Shown one piece after another: positions 18,283 through 26,030 of a stretch of DNA of 64,000 nucleotides (position 1 is its first letter; each line of letters opens with the position of its first letter). Made by a program: the position numbers and the translations under genes. The DNA is taken from positions 310,001 through 374,000 of the forward strand of contig NZ_JAHXZR010000001.1 in the NCBI RefSeq assembly GCF_019740315.1, read 5' to 3'. This DNA comes from Oceanobacter mangrovi (lineage in GTDB: Bacteria; Pseudomonadota; Gammaproteobacteria; Pseudomonadales; Oceanobacteraceae). The notes beneath the pieces are model-generated. The model worked only from the letters and a program-made list of their open reading frames with translations. It searched no databases and was not told where the DNA came from.

Positions 18283-19065
18283 GTGAGTAATATGGCAAAG
18301 TCAAACGGATGGACCCGTCAACAACTCCTAATCGCATACGATCTGTATTGTCGAATCCCCTTCGGACGCTTTCATACCAGTAACCCAGAAATTAATTTCT
18401 TCGCTGCGAAAATTGGCAGAACGCCGTCTGCTCTGGCGATGAAACTTTCAAATATCGCCAGCGTTGACCCAACCTTTATAGCATCGGGACGTAGTGGACT
18501 CGCGAGTTCATCAGCGGCAGATAAAGCCATGTGGGTTGAAATGACCAACGACTGGGATACGTTTGCTGATGAAATACAGAAAGCCCATGGATTTTTTGAA
18601 ACTGGCGTAAAGCAGGACGAAGAAGAGGGTGATCCTAATCCCAACGATCAGGACTATTCCGGGGAAGACGTTATTACCAAAGCTAAAAGACGAGTTGGGC
18701 AAAGAGCTTTTCGTAATGCGGTGATAAGTGCTTATGGTGGCCAATGTTGTATCAGTGGCGTTGCTATTCCTCAGCTACTTGTCGCTAGCCATATTGTGCC
18801 TTGGAGTGCCGAAACTAATCAGCGTAAAAACCCCCGCAACGGACTGTGTTTATCAGTCTTGCACGACAAAGCATTTGATCGTGGTCTGATCTGTTTAGAT
18901 GACGATTTAACGGTGCAAATATCTTCTCAACTACAGCATTCGGATAACGATTTCCTCAAAACAGCGCTGCTTGCTTATGAAGGAAAAACGATTCAGAAGC
19001 CGGGCAAATTCTGGCCTGATAGTGAGTTTTTGGCTTATCACCGCGAGCATATTTTTGTTGGTTGA
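18283..19065 (+). CDS. HNH endonuclease-domain protein
   Basis: About 260 residues. Either GTG 18283 or ATG 18292 could be the start, and no strong ribosome site decides. The N-terminal 75 residues look like a DNA-binding or adaptor region (WTRQQLLIAYDLYC, GRTPSALAMKLSNI). The C-terminal half is an HNH_2-type nuclease: SHIVPW at about 170, then NPRNGLCL and HDKAFDRGLI supply the His-Asn-His metal-finger residues. A CCIS pair precedes it. Proteins of this shape occur in restriction-like or mobile contexts. Here it ends 6 bases from the convergent Fic gene, and no methylase or transposase is adjacent. A role in DNA defence is possible but unproven. Confidence 0.85.
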   Translation: MSNMAKSNGWTRQQLLIAYDLYCRIPFGRFHTSNPEINFFAAKIGRTPSALAMKLSNIASVDPTFIASGRSGLASSSAADKAMWVEMTNDWDTFADEIQKAHGFFETGVKQDEEEGDPNPNDQDYSGEDVITKAKRRVGQRAFRNAVISAYGGQCCISGVAIPQLLVASHIVPWSAETNQRKNPRNGLCLSVLHDKAFDRGLICLDDDLTVQISSQLQHSDNDFLKTALLAYEGKTIQKPGKFWPDSEFLAYHREHIFVG

Positions 19066-19071
19066 ACAGGT

Positions 19072-20208
19072 TTAGCTAATGTAGGAATCTGTAACCCGAT
19101 ACCTGGTACTCCGCCCACCACCCGGCAACTTCTCTATACACCCCTTGCTGAGCAAGTCGGCAAGGTGTCGGGTGGCGGTGGCTTTGCTCACCTTGGCCAC
19201 TTTCTGGTATTGGCTGGAGCTGATTCCATCCTCGAATCCCTTTTCCCCTCCGTCCAATAGCCGGTTGAGTACCTTGATTTGCTCGGGGCTCAGCCCGGCG
19301 TCGTGGAATTTCATCCAGAAGCGGCGTTTGTTCAGGGTCCGGTCGATGCTTTCCAGTGCCTGATCAAGGGTTTGTTCCAGTGTGTCGAAGAACCACAGCA
19401 GCCATGGAGTGATATCCATGTCACCGCGCTGGGTGCTTTCAAGTATGTCGTAGTAGCTTTGGCGGCGTTCAAGGATGGCGGCTGACATGGCGTACAGGCG
19501 AATACTTTGGTGGTCCGCTTGTGCCAGTGCCATATCGGTGAGGGCGCGGGTGATGCGGCCATTACCATCATCGAACGGGTGCAGGGTTACAAACCATAAG
19601 TGGGTGATGGCTGCTCGCAGCAATGGGTCAAGTAGCGGGTCAGTCAGGCTTTGCTGGAACCAATGCAGAAAGCTGTCCAGCTGCTGCTCCAGAATGTCAC
19701 GTGGTGGGGCTTCGTAATGCACGGTCGGCTTGTCGAGTCGTCCGGAAACCACTTGCATCGGTTCCGAGCCTCGCAGTTGGCCAACGAGGATCGGCCGGGA
19801 TAACAACAGCGCTTCGGTTTGCGGGAACAGCCAGTGGTGCCATGTGCACAGTCGTTTTACGGTCACGGTTTCGTGACTGTTTTCAATGGCGTCGAGCATG
19901 AGTTGGGCGATGCCTTCGGAACGATCCGATACCGGGTACGGCTGGTTGCTATCCATGCCCAGTTTGTTGGCCAGTGATGAACGTACCGAACGGGCGTCCA
20001 GTATTTCATTTTCGATGGCTGAAGACGCCAGAATGTTGCCCAGCAGGGTATCCAGCGTTCGTTCTTGCTGGTCTGCCAGATTGGACTGGCTATGGCCGAT
20101 CAGAATGCCCAGATGTTGTCTGAGCTGGCGCAAGCGGGGTTCGATCAGGCTTTTATCCCAGTCGAAATTCGGCCAGTCAGGTTGTTGCCAGATCCAGGTC
20201 TCAGACAT
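19072..20208 (-). CDS. Fic-family AMP-transferase with N-terminal DUF4172-like region and C-terminal winged helix
   Basis: 378 residues from ATG 20208. Family members begin with the WIWQQPDWP motif seen here at residues 5-13, so the longer frame is rejected. The Fic core has HPFDDGNGR at 210-218, the full catalytic motif for adenylylation. An inhibitory helix motif, S62-x-x-x-E66-N67, sits N-terminal to the core, so this is an autoinhibited class II enzyme. The last 60 residues form a winged helix (YQKVAKVSKATATRHLADL), consistent with DNA binding. The region just upstream carries four copies of a TGAGCCGAATA motif, so self-regulation is a natural inference. Target protein unknown. No separate antitoxin gene is visible, as expected when the inhibitor helix is internal. 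Confidence 0.93.
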   Translation of the reverse strand: MSETWIWQQPDWPNFDWDKSLIEPRLRQLRQHLGILIGHSQSNLADQQERTLDTLLGNILASSAIENEILDARSVRSSLANKLGMDSNQPYPVSDRSEGIAQLMLDAIENSHETVTVKRLCTWHHWLFPQTEALLLSRPILVGQLRGSEPMQVVSGRLDKPTVHYEAPPRDILEQQLDSFLHWFQQSLTDPLLDPLLRAAITHLWFVTLHPFDDGNGRITRALTDMALAQADHQSIRLYAMSAAILERRQSYYDILESTQRGDMDITPWLLWFFDTLEQTLDQALESIDRTLNKRRFWMKFHDAGLSPEQIKVLNRLLDGGEKGFEDGISSSQYQKVAKVSKATATRHLADLLSKGCIEKLPGGGRSTRYRVTDSYIS

Positions 20209-20230
20209 CGGCTTGCTCGTTTTTTGTTCA

Positions 20231-20296
20231 GTGAGCCGATTATTGCTTCTATTCGGCTCATAATTCAAGCCGAATAAGCTGGTTATTCGGCTCACG
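20231..20296. promoter_or_regulatory. Quadruple inverted TGAGCCGAATAA operator-like site upstream of fic
   Basis: Four copies of the same motif in alternating orientation: 20231-20243 (+), 20250-20261 (-), 20266-20277 (+), 20283-20295 (-). The second pair makes a perfect 10-bp inverted repeat with a 5-base spacer. It lies 23-88 bases upstream of the Fic start, where a promoter would be, and is the probable binding site of the Fic winged helix or another regulator. Confidence 0.7.
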
Positions 20297-20345
20297 CCAC
20301 CACAGATCATACTGATCTACCCAGGCCTTACGGATTTTCCATGCC

Positions 20346-21032
20346 TTACGGCTCCGGCTTTTCAATCAGGCTCAGAAAGTGCGCCAGCGAGTGGCTGTTG
20401 CTGGTTTCGAATACAGCGTCGAGTAGCTCCAGAGTCTGGATACGATCAAGCCGGAATTGGCGGTAGTCCTGGCGTTTATGGCACCAGCCAATCACGGTCC
20501 ATTTGCCGCCCCAATAAACCTGTCCCAGCGGGTCGATGGTGCGTTGTGATATTTCGCCATCGGCGCGAGTGTATTGCAGCCGGATCTGGCGTTGTTGTTC
20601 GATGGCGATCCGCAACAGCCGAATGGTTTCTGGTAGTTTGGGGTCGCGGAAGTCGGGTACCAGCAGGCTTTGCTGGTCGGCGAGGGTTTTCAGTTCAGCC
20701 GGGAGGATGGCGTTGATTTTGGCCAGTGAGCGTTCGGCGGCGCTGGCCAGCAGCGGGTCGGCCCAGGATTTCACCATCCGGCTGCCGAGCACCAGCGCCA
20801 GTATTTCTTCGCGGTCGAACATCAGTGGCGGCAGTTCAAAGTCGTAGCGGATGCGATAACCGACTCCGGCCTCGCCATCAATCGGGATGCCGGATAACTC
20901 GAGGGTCTGGATATCCCGATAGATGGTGCGCTCACTAACGCCCAGCCGTTCAGCCAGCTGTTTGGCGGTAATGGCAGTCCGACGGCCGCGCAGCAGGTTG
21001 GTGAGCTGAAACAGCCGTTCGGATTTATGCAT
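20346..21032 (-). CDS. HTH-WYL transcriptional regulator (YafY-like)
   Basis: 228 residues. N-terminal HTH_11-type winged helix (QLAERLGVSERTIYRDI at 24-40), a linker helix region, and a WYL domain at about 135-210 with DPLGQVYWGGKWTVIGWC and FRLDRI. WYL domains sense small ligands or nucleic acids. The gene is 20 bases downstream of an ABM-like gene in the same orientation and may regulate that pair. This shape is common for single-component regulators; the ligand is unknown. Confidence 0.9.
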   Translation of the reverse strand: MHKSERLFQLTNLLRGRRTAITAKQLAERLGVSERTIYRDIQTLELSGIPIDGEAGVGYRIRYDFELPPLMFDREEILALVLGSRMVKSWADPLLASAAERSLAKINAILPAELKTLADQQSLLVPDFRDPKLPETIRLLRIAIEQQRQIRLQYTRADGEISQRTIDPLGQVYWGGKWTVIGWCHKRQDYRQFRLDRIQTLELLDAVFETSNSHSLAHFLSLIEKPEP

Positions 21033-21052
21033 CGGTTACCTCATCAAGCCTG

Positions 21053-21412
21053 TCAGGCTGGCGTGCCTGCTTCTGCAAACAGCACTTCGCTGTGCTGCAT
21101 CTGCATACTGCCATGATCGATCATGCTAACCCATTCGCGATTGGCATCCTGCTGCATGAATTGGCTGTTGGTGGCAGTGGCAGTCTCTGCGTCGGCCCAG
21201 TAGGCCAGATCAATCCATTCGCCACTGTCTGGGTTTTGGCAGAGGGTTCGATAAAGGAAGCCTGGCTGCTGGCGCAGCCATGCCTGTACTGGCTCGTTGG
21301 CAGCCAGAAAATCGAGGCTGTCGATACCCTCGGCGAGTCGAAAGCGTACCTGTTCGAGCACGTTGTGCGGGCGGCTGTAGCGGCTGTGGAAGTTGTGCTG
21401 CTGGTTTTCCAT
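21053..21412 (-). CDS. Small ABM/dimeric alpha-beta-barrel-like protein
   Basis: 119 residues from ATG 21412, with GGAAAC just upstream. The pattern LEQVRFRLAEG, WLRQQPGFLYRTL, GEWIDLAYWAD resembles the antibiotic-biosynthesis-monooxygenase (dimeric ferredoxin-like) fold, where small proteins bind heme, act as cofactor-free oxygenases or simply dimerise. No catalytic residue can be assigned. It is the first gene of a pair with the WYL regulator, with a 20-base gap. Function unknown beyond the fold guess. Confidence 0.7.
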   Translation of the reverse strand: MENQQHNFHSRYSRPHNVLEQVRFRLAEGIDSLDFLAANEPVQAWLRQQPGFLYRTLCQNPDSGEWIDLAYWADAETATATNSQFMQQDANREWVSMIDHGSMQMQHSEVLFAEAGTPA

Positions 21413-21600
21413 GTCTTGTTTCCTTTTGGTTGTTTGCAATCGTTGGTCGTAGCGGATGGCTAACGCAACAGCACTATGGCGGAGTGATCCTGACAGCCAA
21501 TGTCAGTAGTGATCGGCTGAATTTACGCTGCAGTGTCAGTACCATCGTGGGCTGATGTGATGGGCAGATTTCAGAGAACAGCTTCAGAGGAACGGCGTTT

Positions 21601-22572
21601 ATGTACACGGATGAAGAGCTGAACACGGCGGTTCAGCAGGGCATTTTTAATCAGCAGGCGGTGGAGCGATTCCGCGCTATGGTCGAGCAGCGGCGCGCGA
21701 GCCCGTCGGTGGACGAGGAAAATTTCCGGCTGTTGTCGGGCTTTAATGATGTGTTTGTGGTGATCGCCTGCATGGTGCTGCTGGTGTCGGCCTTCTGGCT
21801 GGTGTCAGACACGGTTGCCGGTGGTTGGCTGGTGGCGCTGTTGTCATGGGGGCTGGCGGAGTTTTTTGTGCGCAAGCGGCGTATGGCCTTGCCTGCGATT
21901 GCCTTGTTACTGAGTTTTGCAGGCGGCGCGGTGTTTGGCCTCGGCTATGGCGAGCATTCCCTTGGTGACGATATGTCGGTGTGGCCGCTGTTGGTGTTGG
22001 CCTTGCTGGTTGGGCTGCACTGGTGGCGTTTCCGGGTGCCGATTACGGTGGCGGCGGGCACTGCGACGCTGATGTTGTATCTGATCGGGCTGGGCATGAA
22101 AGTCTGGCCAGAAGACACTCAGTGGCTGCTGTTTCTGGTGGCCGGTCTGGCGGTATTCATGCTGGCGATGTGGTGGGATCTATCCGACCGCCAACGGCTG
22201 ACGCATCGGGCGGATGTCGCCTTCTGGCTGCATTTGCTGGCGGCACCACTGATTGTGCATCCGCTGTTTCTGGGGGTGGGATTCTTTGACGACGGTGCCA
22301 GTTCGTCGCAGGCACTGTTTGTGATTGTTGCCTATCTGGTGTTAGTGGTGCTGTCGCTGGTGATCGACCGCCGGGCTTTTATGGTGTCGTCGCTGGGGTA
22401 TGTGATCTACGCGCTGAATCAGCTGCTGGACGATACCGGTATCGAGATCGGTGCGGCGCTGGTGGGGGTGGTGATGGGCTCTGCCTTGCTGTTGTTGTCG
22501 GCCTGGTGGCATGCCGCGCGGCGTCAGCTGGTGCAGCGCTTGCCGCCGAGCTGGCAAGCCAGACTGCCCTGA
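21601..22572 (+). CDS. Polytopic inner-membrane protein (DUF2157-like)
   Basis: 323 residues with AGAGGAA upstream of the ATG. A soluble N-terminal part of about 45 residues (EELNTAVQQGIFNQQAVERF) is followed by about eight to ten hydrophobic helices in close succession and a short basic C-terminus. The soluble helix followed by a membrane block resembles DUF2157-type membrane proteins. No transporter signature or catalytic motif is seen. It stands alone, divergent from the ABM gene. The family assignment is tentative. Confidence 0.75.
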   Translation: MYTDEELNTAVQQGIFNQQAVERFRAMVEQRRASPSVDEENFRLLSGFNDVFVVIACMVLLVSAFWLVSDTVAGGWLVALLSWGLAEFFVRKRRMALPAIALLLSFAGGAVFGLGYGEHSLGDDMSVWPLLVLALLVGLHWWRFRVPITVAAGTATLMLYLIGLGMKVWPEDTQWLLFLVAGLAVFMLAMWWDLSDRQRLTHRADVAFWLHLLAAPLIVHPLFLGVGFFDDGASSSQALFVIVAYLVLVVLSLVIDRRAFMVSSLGYVIYALNQLLDDTGIEIGAALVGVVMGSALLLLSAWWHAARRQLVQRLPPSWQARLP

Positions 22573-22611
22573 AGGCTGGTTAACGAATGTTGCCCAGCGA
22601 CAGGGGCGAAA

Positions 22612-22650
22612 GATCACAAGCGCCGGTTTTGGGCCGTCGCTTGTGTGATC
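22612..22650 (+). terminator. Stable hairpin after the membrane-protein gene
   Basis: GATCACAAGCG (22612-22622) pairs imperfectly with CGCTTGTGTGATC (22638-22650). There is no T run, so it may be a weak terminator or an mRNA-stabilising hairpin. Confidence 0.35.
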
Positions 22651-22779
22651 CTGCACAAGTCTGTGGTGATTGAAACATTCGATAAATCAAAGGCTTGCTT
22701 GTCTTTTCAAGGCCACGAAAATTGGCTTCAGGGTTGCAACAGCCTGGGTTTGAGTTAGCTGTGTGAGGAAGACACGCCG

Positions 22780-23406
22780 ATGATGACCTTCTACATGACC
22801 CCGGGCTCCTGCTCGACGGGTATTCATATTCTGATGGAAGAGCTGGAGCTGGTGTTTGCGGCTCATGTGCTGAATTTGCCAGCGGGCGATGGCCAAAAGC
22901 CGGAATATCTGGCGATTAATCCGAAGGGCACGATTCCAGCTCTGGTGCTGGACGACGGCACCGCGTTAACGGATTTTGTAGCGATTGCCTGGTGGCTGGG
23001 GCAAAAGTATCCAAAGAAAGGTTTGCTGCCGGAAGGCCTGGACGCTCAGGCCGTGGCACTCGACCGCCTGAATTATCTGGTGAATCACATGCATGGACAT
23101 GGCTTCACCCGGCTGTTCACTACCGACCGTTATATGCTGCGCGAAGATGATCGCGAGGCGATTGAACGGCAGGGCCGTACGCTGGTGATGAACGGTTTTC
23201 ATCAGGTCGCCAAATGGCTGCAAGCCACGCCGGGCAAGTGGGTGTATGAGCGTTTTTCAGTGGTGGATGCGGCGCTGTTTTACAACGAATTCTGGGCGGT
23301 GCGGTTGGGTATGAACTTGCCAGACGCCTGTCAGGCGCATTATCAGGCAATGATCCAGCGGCCGCTGGTGAAGCAGGTATTGGCTGAGGAAGGCTATCGG
23401 GTGTAG
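22780..23406 (+). CDS. Glutathione S-transferase family protein
   Basis: 208 residues with GAGGAAG upstream. The N-terminal thioredoxin-like domain has a candidate catalytic Ser/Cys in PGSCST (8-13) and the glutathione-binding NPKGTIPALVLDDG with a cis-proline, followed by the ALTDFVAIAWWL helix start. The C-terminal helical domain holds a SVVDAALFY motif near 165, the usual N-capping region. It matches bacterial beta/theta-like GSTs in length. It probably conjugates or reduces electrophiles, but the substrate is not predictable. Single gene. Confidence 0.92.
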   Translation: MMTFYMTPGSCSTGIHILMEELELVFAAHVLNLPAGDGQKPEYLAINPKGTIPALVLDDGTALTDFVAIAWWLGQKYPKKGLLPEGLDAQAVALDRLNYLVNHMHGHGFTRLFTTDRYMLREDDREAIERQGRTLVMNGFHQVAKWLQATPGKWVYERFSVVDAALFYNEFWAVRLGMNLPDACQAHYQAMIQRPLVKQVLAEEGYRV

Positions 23407-23439
23407 GTCGGATAAGCTTGCGCCATCCGATGCACAGTG

Positions 23440-23600
23440 CTGTTTTAGATGGCACTCGCTGCGCTCGTTTATCTAGCTACAGCTTCGTAGGGTGTAATAG
23501 CCGCAGGCGTATTACACCGAGCCGATTTGGTGTATTACGCGTTGCGCCTGACGGCGTGGTGTCAGTCATTATCGCGAATAAATTCGCTCCTACATTGCTG
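23440..23600. repeat. Cluster of small palindromic repeats between gst and merR
   Basis: Contains a hairpin pairing GGTGTAAT with ATTACACC (about 23487-23519) and a GCGAATAAATTCGCTCCTACA-type REP core near 23572-23594. The last element is read as the final codons of the merR gene. Confidence 0.65.
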
Positions 23601-24032
23601 ATTGCCAGCCTCGCTACAGGGGTCATCCGACGCACAAGCTGTTTCCACCGTACCCAGCCGCTGCAATATTTCGCAGCTCGAAATGGTGTCGTTGTGACAG
23701 CTGTTGGCTAACGCCTGTAAGGTGTGTTCGAGCTGGCGTAATTCGTCGAGGCGGTGCTGCACTTCAACCAGCTGGTTGCGAATAATGCGATCGACTTCGC
23801 CACACGGTGCTGCCTGGTCAGACTTCAGCGCCACCAGCCGTTTCATATCGGCCAACGGAATGTGCAGCGCCTTGCAGCGGCGAATAAAAATCAGCCGCTC
23901 AACGTCGTGCTCGGCATAACTGCGGTAGCCGTTTTCACCACGCTTGGCTGCCGGGAGCAGGCCAATATCCTCGTAATAGCGAATGGTTTGGCTGGGCAGG
24001 CCGGTACGCTCGGCCAGCTGGCGGATTTTCAT
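23562..24032 (-). CDS. MerR-family regulator of the CadR/PbrR (Cd/Pb/Zn) type
   Basis: 156 residues. MerR DNA-binding domain at 1-70 (KIRQLAERTGLPSQTIRYYE), then a long dimerisation helix. Metal-ligand candidates C77 (APCGEVD), C112 and C120 (SCHNDTISSC) fall where CadR and PbrR place their three cysteines, so cadmium or lead is the probable inducer. It is divergent from the CDF-like gene at 24242, whose promoter has the stretched 19-bp spacer typical of MerR control. The last ten residues (about CRSEFIRDND) are encoded by a dispersed REP element, so the natural C-terminus was replaced or extended by the repeat. Confidence 0.9.
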   Translation of the reverse strand: MKIRQLAERTGLPSQTIRYYEDIGLLPAAKRGENGYRSYAEHDVERLIFIRRCKALHIPLADMKRLVALKSDQAAPCGEVDRIIRNQLVEVQHRLDELRQLEHTLQALANSCHNDTISSCEILQRLGTVETACASDDPCSEAGNQQCRSEFIRDND

Positions 24033-24145
24033 GGCGACTCCCCAAAATTAAAACGCAACGGACATCGATCCAGACCTTATAAACATCAGCCGGATTTGTG
24101 AATCGCATGACGTTAAAAATAGTCAGCGCTCAGGCCTGATGATTG

Positions 24146-24160
24146 TGTGTGAATCACACA
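24146..24160. promoter_or_regulatory. Perfect 15-bp palindrome upstream of the metal transporter
   Basis: TGTGTGA-A-TCACACA, 10 bases upstream of the -35 box of the MerR-type promoter. It could be a second operator or part of the divergent merR promoter. Its binding protein is unknown. Confidence 0.4.
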
Positions 24161-24169
24161 GACTCATAC

Positions 24170-24200
24170 TTGACCTTAAAGTTACTCGAAGGTTTAGCAT
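24170..24200 (+). promoter_or_regulatory. MerR-type promoter with 19-bp spacer
   Basis: -35 TTGACC (24170-24175) and -10 TAGCAT (24195-24200) are exactly 19 bases apart, the stretched spacing that MerR proteins correct. A dyad ACCTT-N11-AAGGT (24173-24193) lies between the boxes, as in cadR, zntR and cueR operators. It drives the CDF-like gene at 24242. Confidence 0.85.
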
Positions 24201-24241
24201 GGCGTTAATTATTGAACAGGTTCGCCTGAGAGGAGGGCGCT

Positions 24242-25102
24242 ATGTCCGGTTGTTGTGGGCCATCGGCCACAGATCAAAGCCAGAAAACCTTGTTATGGAC
24301 GGTGTTGTTGTTGAACGCCGCGATGTTTGTGGTGGAGTTTGGTGTCGGTTGGCTGGCCCGTTCCAGCGGTCTGATGGCCGACTCGCTTGATATGCTGGCG
24401 GATGCGCTGGTGTACGGCATGAGTCTTTATGCTGTCGGCCGAGGGAATACCGAAAAGGCCCGCGCCGCGCTGATGAACGGCTCGTTCCAGCTGGCGCTGG
24501 GGATCGGGGTGTTGCTGTACGTGGTTTGGCGGATTACCCAGAACGAGATTCCGGCAGCGGAAACCATGGGGGTGATTGCGGTGCTGGCGTTGATTGTGAA
24601 CGCGGCTTGTTTTGGTCTGCTGTGGAAGTCACGCAGTGGCGATATCAACCTGCGTTCCAGCTGGATCTGTTCCCGTAACGATATGATCGCCAACGTCGGT
24701 GTGTTGGTGGCGGCGGGTCTGGTGACGGCGCTGAACTCGCCGTGGCCGGACTGGATTATCGCGACACTGGTGGCGATTATCGTGATTCGTTCGGCGCTGC
24801 GGATTATTCGCGAAGCCCGTCATAGCCTGGCAACCGGTGAAGAAGTTTCGATTAGCTGTTGTGGTAGCGATAGCAGTTGCAGCACGCCAGCGCCTGAGCT
24901 TGCCAAACCTGCTGCCAGCTCCTGTTGTGGCACTGTCGCCGCCGAAGCAGTGGCCGCGCCGGTTTCCAGCTGTTGTGGTGGTGCTGACAAGGCGGAGTCT
25001 GTTGAGGTTAAGTCAGCATCTTCCTGTTGTGGTGGTGCAGCAAAAACCGAAGCTGTTGAGGTTAAAGCGGAGTCGTCGTGTTGCGGCGGCGGTAAGCATT
25101 AA
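24242..25102 (+). CDS. CDF-like metal transporter with Cys-Cys repeat tail
   Basis: 286 residues behind AGGAGGG. About six membrane helices span 17-190. Helix 2 carries D50-x-x-x-D54 (SLDMLADAL). Helix 5 has D147-x-x-x-N151 where canonical CDF exporters have His/Asp, so metal choice may differ. The usual cytoplasmic ferredoxin-like domain is missing. Instead the C-terminus (201-286) carries five Cys-Cys pairs at 206, 228, 244, 262 and 280, the last three as an 18-residue tandem repeat (SSCCGG plus Ala/Val/Glu/Lys), with another pair at 4-5. Thiolate binding of a soft metal such as Cd, Pb or Hg is inferred. It is controlled by the divergent CadR-like regulator. Confidence 0.88.
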   Translation: MSGCCGPSATDQSQKTLLWTVLLLNAAMFVVEFGVGWLARSSGLMADSLDMLADALVYGMSLYAVGRGNTEKARAALMNGSFQLALGIGVLLYVVWRITQNEIPAAETMGVIAVLALIVNAACFGLLWKSRSGDINLRSSWICSRNDMIANVGVLVAAGLVTALNSPWPDWIIATLVAIIVIRSALRIIREARHSLATGEEVSISCCGSDSSCSTPAPELAKPAASSCCGTVAAEAVAAPVSSCCGGADKAESVEVKSASSCCGGAAKTEAVEVKAESSCCGGGKH

Positions 25103-25109
25103 CTTCTGA

Positions 25110-25172
25110 CACGAAGCGCGGGCGTCTCGCCCGCATCCAGGCTGTTATGAAGGCAGGATGCCTGCATTCCCG
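25110..25172. repeat. Dispersed palindromic repeat (GCGGGCGTCTCGCCCGC type)
   Basis: Two adjoining hairpins, GCGGGCG-TCT-CGCCCGC and GGCAGGA-TGCC-type arms, between the transporter and the LON-domain gene. Similar sequence appears in frame inside the giant gene near 15195. Confidence 0.55.
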
Positions 25173-25174
25173 CT

Positions 25175-25828
25175 CTAGGCCGGATGTTCGATCTGATTAA
25201 GCATTTCCAGTACAAAGGCCAGTCGCTCGGCGGCTGAGTCCATTTCCAGCAGTTGTTGCTGATTCTCGGCACCAAACGACAGCGAGCCAAATAATTCAAA
25301 GCTGAATTGTTGTGGCGTTTTGTCCTGCCAGCGTGCTGGCGCAAAGGTTTGCTGCATGGCTGGTTCGTTCTGCGCCAGCGCTTGCAGCCGCACCAGAATC
25401 TTTTCCATCAGCTGGGCCGCCAGCTCTGTTTCGTCATCGGTCGCCGGGCGATCTTCGAATGGCTCACACTCGTAAACCATAAACGGCAGCGTCTGCTTTT
25501 CTGCAACCGCCTTGAAGCGTTGTTCGATATGCACGTTCAGATACAGTCGACCGTCCGGCGTGGTTTCGATCAACTCACATAGGCCAGCGGAAAACACCGG
25601 GTAGGGCTTGTAGGTGGCCTGATTTGATTTCAGCGCTTCTTTTAGATTGTCGTTGGGTTTACCGAGGCTGACGACTTTTTCGGTATGGCAAATGGCGACC
25701 AGCGCGTTGGTATCCAGGCAATGCTGGATCATCTGCCGATAGCGCGGCTCAAATACGTGGAGGGGAAAAACGGTGCCGGGGAAGGTGACACACTCAGGGA
25801 TGGGGAACATGCAGATTTCGGTCGTCAT
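25175..25828 (-). CDS. LON substrate-binding-domain protein (peptidase S16-like, no protease domain)
   Basis: 217 residues from ATG 25828, with CGGAGA upstream. It has the Lon N-terminal domain pattern (CMFPIPECVTFPGTVFPLHVFEPRYRQMI at its start), followed by beta-strands and a helical end. Neither the Lon ATPase nor the Ser-Lys protease part is present, as in many stand-alone LON-domain proteins of proteobacteria. Probably a substrate-recognition or chaperone-like factor; precise role unknown. The frame extends upstream by 11 codons without support. Confidence 0.9.
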   Translation of the reverse strand: MTTEICMFPIPECVTFPGTVFPLHVFEPRYRQMIQHCLDTNALVAICHTEKVVSLGKPNDNLKEALKSNQATYKPYPVFSAGLCELIETTPDGRLYLNVHIEQRFKAVAEKQTLPFMVYECEPFEDRPATDDETELAAQLMEKILVRLQALAQNEPAMQQTFAPARWQDKTPQQFSFELFGSLSFGAENQQQLLEMDSAAERLAFVLEMLNQIEHPA

Positions 25829-25933
25829 GTGGGTCTCCGTGGCCGTGAGTGGAGGCAACACTATAACGAGCCAGCAGCGGCGCTGCCAAGGGGCGCTTCG
25901 GTATCATGCTGCAGGCCATATTGGACAGGATAT

Positions 25934-26014
25934 TTGTCACGACATGTCGTGACCCTACGAACGGTGCCGGGTACAACGTAATCCATGCGTAGGGTCCAGG
26001 CATGCCTGGACAAC
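25934..26014. repeat. Pair of CATG-centred palindromes in opposite orientation
   Basis: Copy 1 (25936-25958): GTCACGA-CATG-TCGTGAC followed by CCTACG. Copy 2 (about 25988-26014): CGTAGG then GTCCAGG-CATG-CCTGGAC and AACCC. The flanks and CATG core are conserved while the stem arms differ but stay paired. Confidence 0.8.
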
Positions 26015-26030
26015 CCACATTCACCGCGAA

